From positions 890,372 through 954,371 of the forward strand of contig VXAY01005880.1 of assembly GCA_013399855.1 (NCBI GenBank): a DNA stretch of 64,000 nt, written 5' to 3'. Of the stretch, positions 59,601 through 64,000 are shown in pieces. This stretch comes from Oxyruncus cristatus (taxonomy: Eukaryota > Chordata > Aves > Passeriformes > Cotingidae). A program made the translations under genes and the position numbers. How positions within the stretch are numbered: position 1 is the stretch's first letter; every line of letters starts with the position of its first letter. A model generated the notes under the pieces. It saw only the letters and a list, made by a program, of their open reading frames with translations. It did not search any database and was not told the origin of the DNA.

Positions 59601-60819
59601 AGCTGCTGGAGGACTGCCAGCTTGCAGGTCTTCTAATGAGTGGTGTAGCGTCTGGCAAGTAACTTGTCTTCAAGTGAGTGTGACTAATCATGAATCTTTT
59701 CAATAATGCTGACAATCCAGTCTCTCTTCTCTCACTCTGCCCAAGCTTGCTGAAATAGGAGTAAATTGGCCTTATTCTGGCAAAGGCAGGAAATGATGAA
59801 GAGCCCCTAAAAGGCTTCCAGTGCTTCATGCCTAGGTTTTGCAGAGAGTGTAATTATCAGAGTTGTTGTGTGTGTGTTTTGAGAGCAGCTAAATAGCTCC
59901 AAAGGTCTGAAAGATTGCACTCTGCCACCATACCCCAGATCATTTGCCTGTATGTCTAATTTCTGTACTTGACTGGTACAGTGTGCTCCTGCAAAGGCAA
60001 TAAGCCAAAGCCTGATAGAGTTCACAACTCTGTTAATGGTTTAAGTTTGTTTTATTGGGTATATCCTTACTCTCTGCATGAGCAGTAGAGCCAGAATGCA
60101 GCATTTTAGTTACTGGTCTGTGCTAAAGCTGACTTAGTTTATTTGGTTGAAAAGTAAGATCTTTGTCTTGTTCATTAATGAGTTCCCTTGGACATGCCAT
60201 ACTATACGCAGAAGTATATAGTATTATTTCGGAGAAGAATGGTGTATCCTCCAAATGATACCCACTGGAAAGTAAGTGCATAAGGAAAAGAAAGCATGAG
60301 GCTTGGGAAATTAAACTTGAGGAGGGGAAGAATAGGAAAGCATCAGTGAGTTATAGGTGAGAATATGCTGTTGGGAAAGGAAATTTAGTTGTGAGGGCAT
60401 AGTTCTCAAAATTGTATTTAATATTATTTAATGGGACTTGGAGACTAAATGCTGTTGCAGATCTGAGTCATGCTGTTTGGCGTAGCTGGGTGGATGATAT
60501 GTCTGAATGCTGGAGATCTCACCCAGCTCTTTTTATGTCTGTGTCACAGCAAAACGTGTAATTCTCAGCAGAGGAAAGTGATAGTTCTTTCTGACATATT
60601 GTGACCATCGACCATCACTATGGTTTTCATTTTTGGTTTTCTTTTCTGTACCTTCAGTTGTGTAACTACCTTTTGTGTACCTCTGATATTTGAACTTCCC
60701 CCACCTTTTCACCACTCTTGCAGAGGTCTGGAGTAATTCCTAATGGAGCATAGGGCTGCTCTTCCTTTCTCTTCCTTCTCTTTATTTCTAAACCACAGCA
60801 TTTTGTCCCTATACTGGAG
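50973..60819. other. Unique non-coding DNA
   Basis: No gene was found. The stretch holds an A19 run at about 52144-52162 and a T36 run at 56618-56653. The longest frames (165 codons at 54636-54139 minus and 200 codons at 59829-59227 minus) have no recognised domain. Confidence 0.5.
56618..56653 (+). repeat. Poly(T) run, 36 bases
   Basis: Thirty-six uninterrupted T residues run between aaggctga and gagggagccc. It could mark the poly(A) tail of a minus-strand retrocopy, but the downstream sequence (gagggagccctttgttaaaa) is not recognised. Confidence 0.9.
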
Positions 60820-61881
60820 AGACATGGATTTGACAGATGGGCCACTCGGTGGAAAAGGAATTGGCTGGATTGGCTGGCACCAAAAGACTTGGTGTCAATG
60901 GCGCAATGTCCAAATGGAAAGGAGTGACGAGTGGTGTTCCACAAGGGTCAGTATTGAGACCGTCACTTTTTTAACATCTTTATGAGTAGCGTGTAGGGTG
61001 TGATGGTGTGCACCCTCAGCAAGTTTGTCATGCTGTGTGGTGAGGTCAACATGGTGGAGGAAAGGGATGCCATCCAGTGGGACCTTGACAGGCTTGAGAG
61101 GTGGGCCTGTGCGAACTTCATGAAGTTCAACAAAGCCAAATGCAAGGTCCTGCGCCTGGGTCAGAACAACCCCAGGCATAAATAGAGGCTGAACAGAGAA
61201 CGGGGGGTGTTTGTGTATGGGAAGCTCAACTTGAGCCAACAATGAGCACTTGGAGCCCAGAAAATCAACTGCATCTTGGGGTGTATCAAAAGCAGCATGA
61301 CCAGCAGGTGGAGGGAGGTGAATCTCCCCCTCTACTCTGCTCTTGTGAGACCCCACCTGGAGTGCTGTGTCCGCCTCTGGGGCCACCAACATAAGAAAGA
61401 CATGGACCTGTTGGAACAACTCCAGAGGAGGGCCACTAAGTTGATCACAGGCCTGCAACACCTCTCCTATGAAGACAAGCTGAGAGAGTTGGGGTTGTTC
61501 AGCTTGGAGAAGGGAAGGCTTCAGGGAGATCTTATAGCACCTTCCAGTACCTAAAGGCGGTCTTCAAGAGAGCTGGAGAGGGATTTTTCACAAGGGCACA
61601 CCGTTATAGAACAAGGGCGAATGGCCTTAAGATGAAGGAGGGAAGGTGTAGATTAGATATTAGGAAGAAATTCTCTAGTGTAAGGGTGGCTAGGCACTGG
61701 AACAAGTTGCCCAGAGAGACTGTGGACTCCTCATTGCTGAAGGTGTTCAAGACTAGGCTGGGTGGGGCTTTGAGTAACATGGTCTGGTAGAAGGTTCCAT
61801 GGCAGGGGTGTTGGAACTAGATGATGTAGATGATCTTTAGGGTCCCTTCTAACACTAAATATTTTATGATTTTATGATTTT
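60820..61881 (+). mobile_element. CR1 LINE, 5'-truncated, ~1.06 kb
   Basis: The plus-strand element starts within the reverse-transcriptase region (MDLTDGPLGGKGIG near 60823-60864) and runs to a typical CR1 end, with a tail made of repeated attttatg units (61861-61881). Recognisable ORF2 blocks are [94 protein letters not shown] and HWNKLPRETVDSS, with the natural stop near 61788-61790. The reading switches frame several times and has internal stops (for example near 61183 and 61552), so it is a pseudogene. The intact element would encode endonuclease and reverse transcriptase for target-primed insertion. No endonuclease part is present. Confidence 0.95.
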
Positions 61882-64000
61882 GGGAGCTCATCGGGGACCC
61901 AGGCAGGAGGATGAATGGTAAAGTGATATTGTGTTGTACAAATCCTACCAGACAGAACCAGTTTAATGGGTTTCTGCCTAACTGAATCAATAGCCAGCAC
62001 TGACAAATCCTTGCCAAAGGCAACAGTGGAGACTTAAGTTTCAGTATTCACACTTAGCTATTAACACTGTTTACCTCATACTGTACCTCAGGTAGAATTG
62101 CACTTTCTTGTCACCATTTTAGAAGGAGATGAGAGGACGAGGGTTAAAGATGAAGCTGCCTAAGAAAGGGACAGATGCTGCTCTCTTTAAAGTTTACCCT
62201 AATGCCAATCCCAGCAGTTTAATGTATGAGGGTTTGTTGGAAGGAAGAAGTATTAAATGCTAAAACTTTGGGAAAACAAATTACTACTGTATAACTAATA
62301 AATTGTCAACCTAATGGAAACAAGAAAGTCCAGATAGGACCATGCTGACTACAGGCCACAGAAGAAGGCAGCTTTGCTTTAATAACAACCTAAGAAGAAA
62401 AGGAATTAAAACTCTATGAGAACCAAAAAATCTAACTGTGTGTCTCCAGGAAATTCCTAACCCTTTTCATTGTTTGTCTGATCTGTTTTTTGAAGTTTGA
62501 TCACGGTCACTTCAAGACAGAAGAGATTTAGCAGCTTTAGACAGTAAATCTCTGCTCAACAAATAAATATGTAAGTCTTTCCCTAGATTCTGTTAATCAA
62601 GATACACTTGAAACATTTTTGAGATCTTTATTGCTCAGTCTTGTAAGGAATCACCTATTCAACTACAATTAAAAAATTGCCTAATTTGTATTTTACTAAA
62701 TTGCCCAATATTCTCTTTCACAGCATCAAGACCTCAAGTTTAATATAATGCATTTGCTTAATTGTTTATCTGCTTATTTTTGCTCCAACACACAAAAGGT
62801 GTCCAGATTTCTGCTTTACTAAGTCTCTCTGCTGTGGCAGTTTGGACATATGAAATGAAGCAATTTCTGCCTCTGTTGGTATGACACAAACACATCTATC
62901 TGGCAAGGAGTCCTCCCCCATGATATGCCTGCATGCTTTTCTTCTCATGGAGCTTGGGAAGCCATGACCCATGAGTCTCAGATCCTATGAGGAAACTTCA
63001 TATTTCATATACTATGCCACTGGAGTGGGACAGAGGAAGAGAGAGGACAGGAATGGGTATGGCACTTAATGTTTTACCAGTAAGTCCTGACATTGCAGAA
63101 ACATTGCCAGAAAAGGATTTTATGTTGTGTTTCCATTCATCTTTACCAAATTGCATTGCAGGGAAGATCCCTCCCAAGACTAATAAATGTGAAGTTAATT
63201 AGAGGCCAGTGCAGTATCTCAGCTGGATCTAAAACCTAGACCTCAGCAACTGTTTCTGCATAGTCAAACTACTAGGGAAAGGCATCATGCTGGTGGTAAC
63301 TGAGCCTGTGCTTACTATTCTGGCAAAACTACTCCAAAAGAAGTTCAAGTCCTAAAATTAGCCCTTCCCAACACCTGTCATTGCCCTCAGCATCAGTTTG
63401 TTCCTGTTCATGCTATGCTTGTTGAAATAGCAGTGTCTATTCTCGCATCTGAATTTCTTGCATGCTTTTTCTCACTTCTTTAAACTTCATGTCTTTTCTT
63501 TCACTCCTTCTTTAGGGATGTGTTTTGCTTTCCACTGAGGATACAATAGAAGCAATATCTGTAGAGTGACTGGTCCTTTGAATGTAAGGCATCGAGAGCA
63601 GAGCCAGTGTGGATTATTTTTCTTCTCTTGAGTTCAATATGTTTACAGTGATGTGAGTGCCTGGAGAAAGAGAGTTGTCTGGTAGGGAATTTTTTTTCTT
63701 TTTTTTTTTTTTTTTTTTTCCTGTGGCTTTTTATGGAAAAACTGGGGTGAGAAATGAACACCATTTCTCTCTCAAATTGGATTATGACAGAATTTTTACA
63801 GAGTGAGAGCGATTATTTATGGAGCGGGTTCTCAGGTGAGTGCAGGTAATCAGAAGATGTATTCAGAGACCTTAGCATGTCTAAGAACTCAAATGAAAAA
63901 AAATACATAGTATTTCCTTTTTTGCTTTTCTTGCCTCTCATAGAAGTGCCTTTTCCAAGGGCCAGAAGACATACCAATGAATATTGGCCTAGTAGTGTAA
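61882..64000. other. Unique non-coding DNA
   Basis: No gene or transposon is recognised. A T-rich run (T9, C, then T21) lies at 63690-63719. Frames here are under 90 codons. Confidence 0.5.
63690..63719 (+). repeat. Poly(T)-rich run
   Basis: About 30 bases of T with a single C at 63698 lie between ggtagggaa and cctgtggc. It is a simple homopolymer. Confidence 0.85.

Overview
The window looks like non-coding, repeat-bearing DNA from a bird, most likely a passerine. The evidence is several CR1 LINE copies with the bird-type 3' end (an 'atcacagaatcacagaat' style tail when read in antisense), avian ERVL-like long terminal repeats beginning TGTGGTGGGT and ending CCAATACA, and one tRNA-Ile-headed SINE with a CR1-like tail (50836-50972, minus strand). 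That SINE matches the TguSINE1 family known from songbirds, which is the best taxonomic clue. Species and chromosome cannot be stated from the sequence alone.

I found no host protein-coding gene and no convincing exon. Every open frame outside the retroelements is short, lacks a recognisable domain, and fits chance. The longest frames (350 and 434 codons) are translations of a purine microsatellite. The window is either intergenic or inside a very long intron.

Layout. 1-4846: unique AT-rich DNA. 4847-7039: a mosaic of ERVL-like pieces: an LTR start (+), an RNase H fragment (-), an integrase fragment (+), a full-looking LTR with TATA box and poly(A) signal (+), a second LTR start (-), and an LTR 3' end (+). 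7040-12474: unique DNA with a strong small hairpin at 8162-8191. 12475-13240: two old CR1 remnants. 14285-14525: a younger CR1 tail. 14526-30741: mostly unique DNA with a G/T-rich simple repeat (18627-18745), a possible old CR1 fragment and enhancer-like TAATTA-rich stretches. 30742-31298: CR1 (-). 33648-34293: a large purine (GGAA/GAAA) satellite with a 20-bp higher-order unit. 39285-39350: TG/TCCGTG repeat. About 39800-40010: a small CpG cluster. 40255-40330: a 76-base imperfect palindrome. 50309-50972: a CR1 fragment followed by the SINE. 60820-61881: about 1.06 kb of 5'-truncated CR1 (+) with the decayed C-terminal half of its reverse-transcriptase ORF. The rest holds homopolymer runs and unique DNA.

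There is no operon or pathway here. The coding remnants (ERV pol pieces and CR1 ORF2 pieces) are all broken. The observations most worth a second look are the inverted ERV mosaic, the tRNA-Ile SINE, the 76-base palindrome and the structured purine satellite. I did not find a convincing new biological system.
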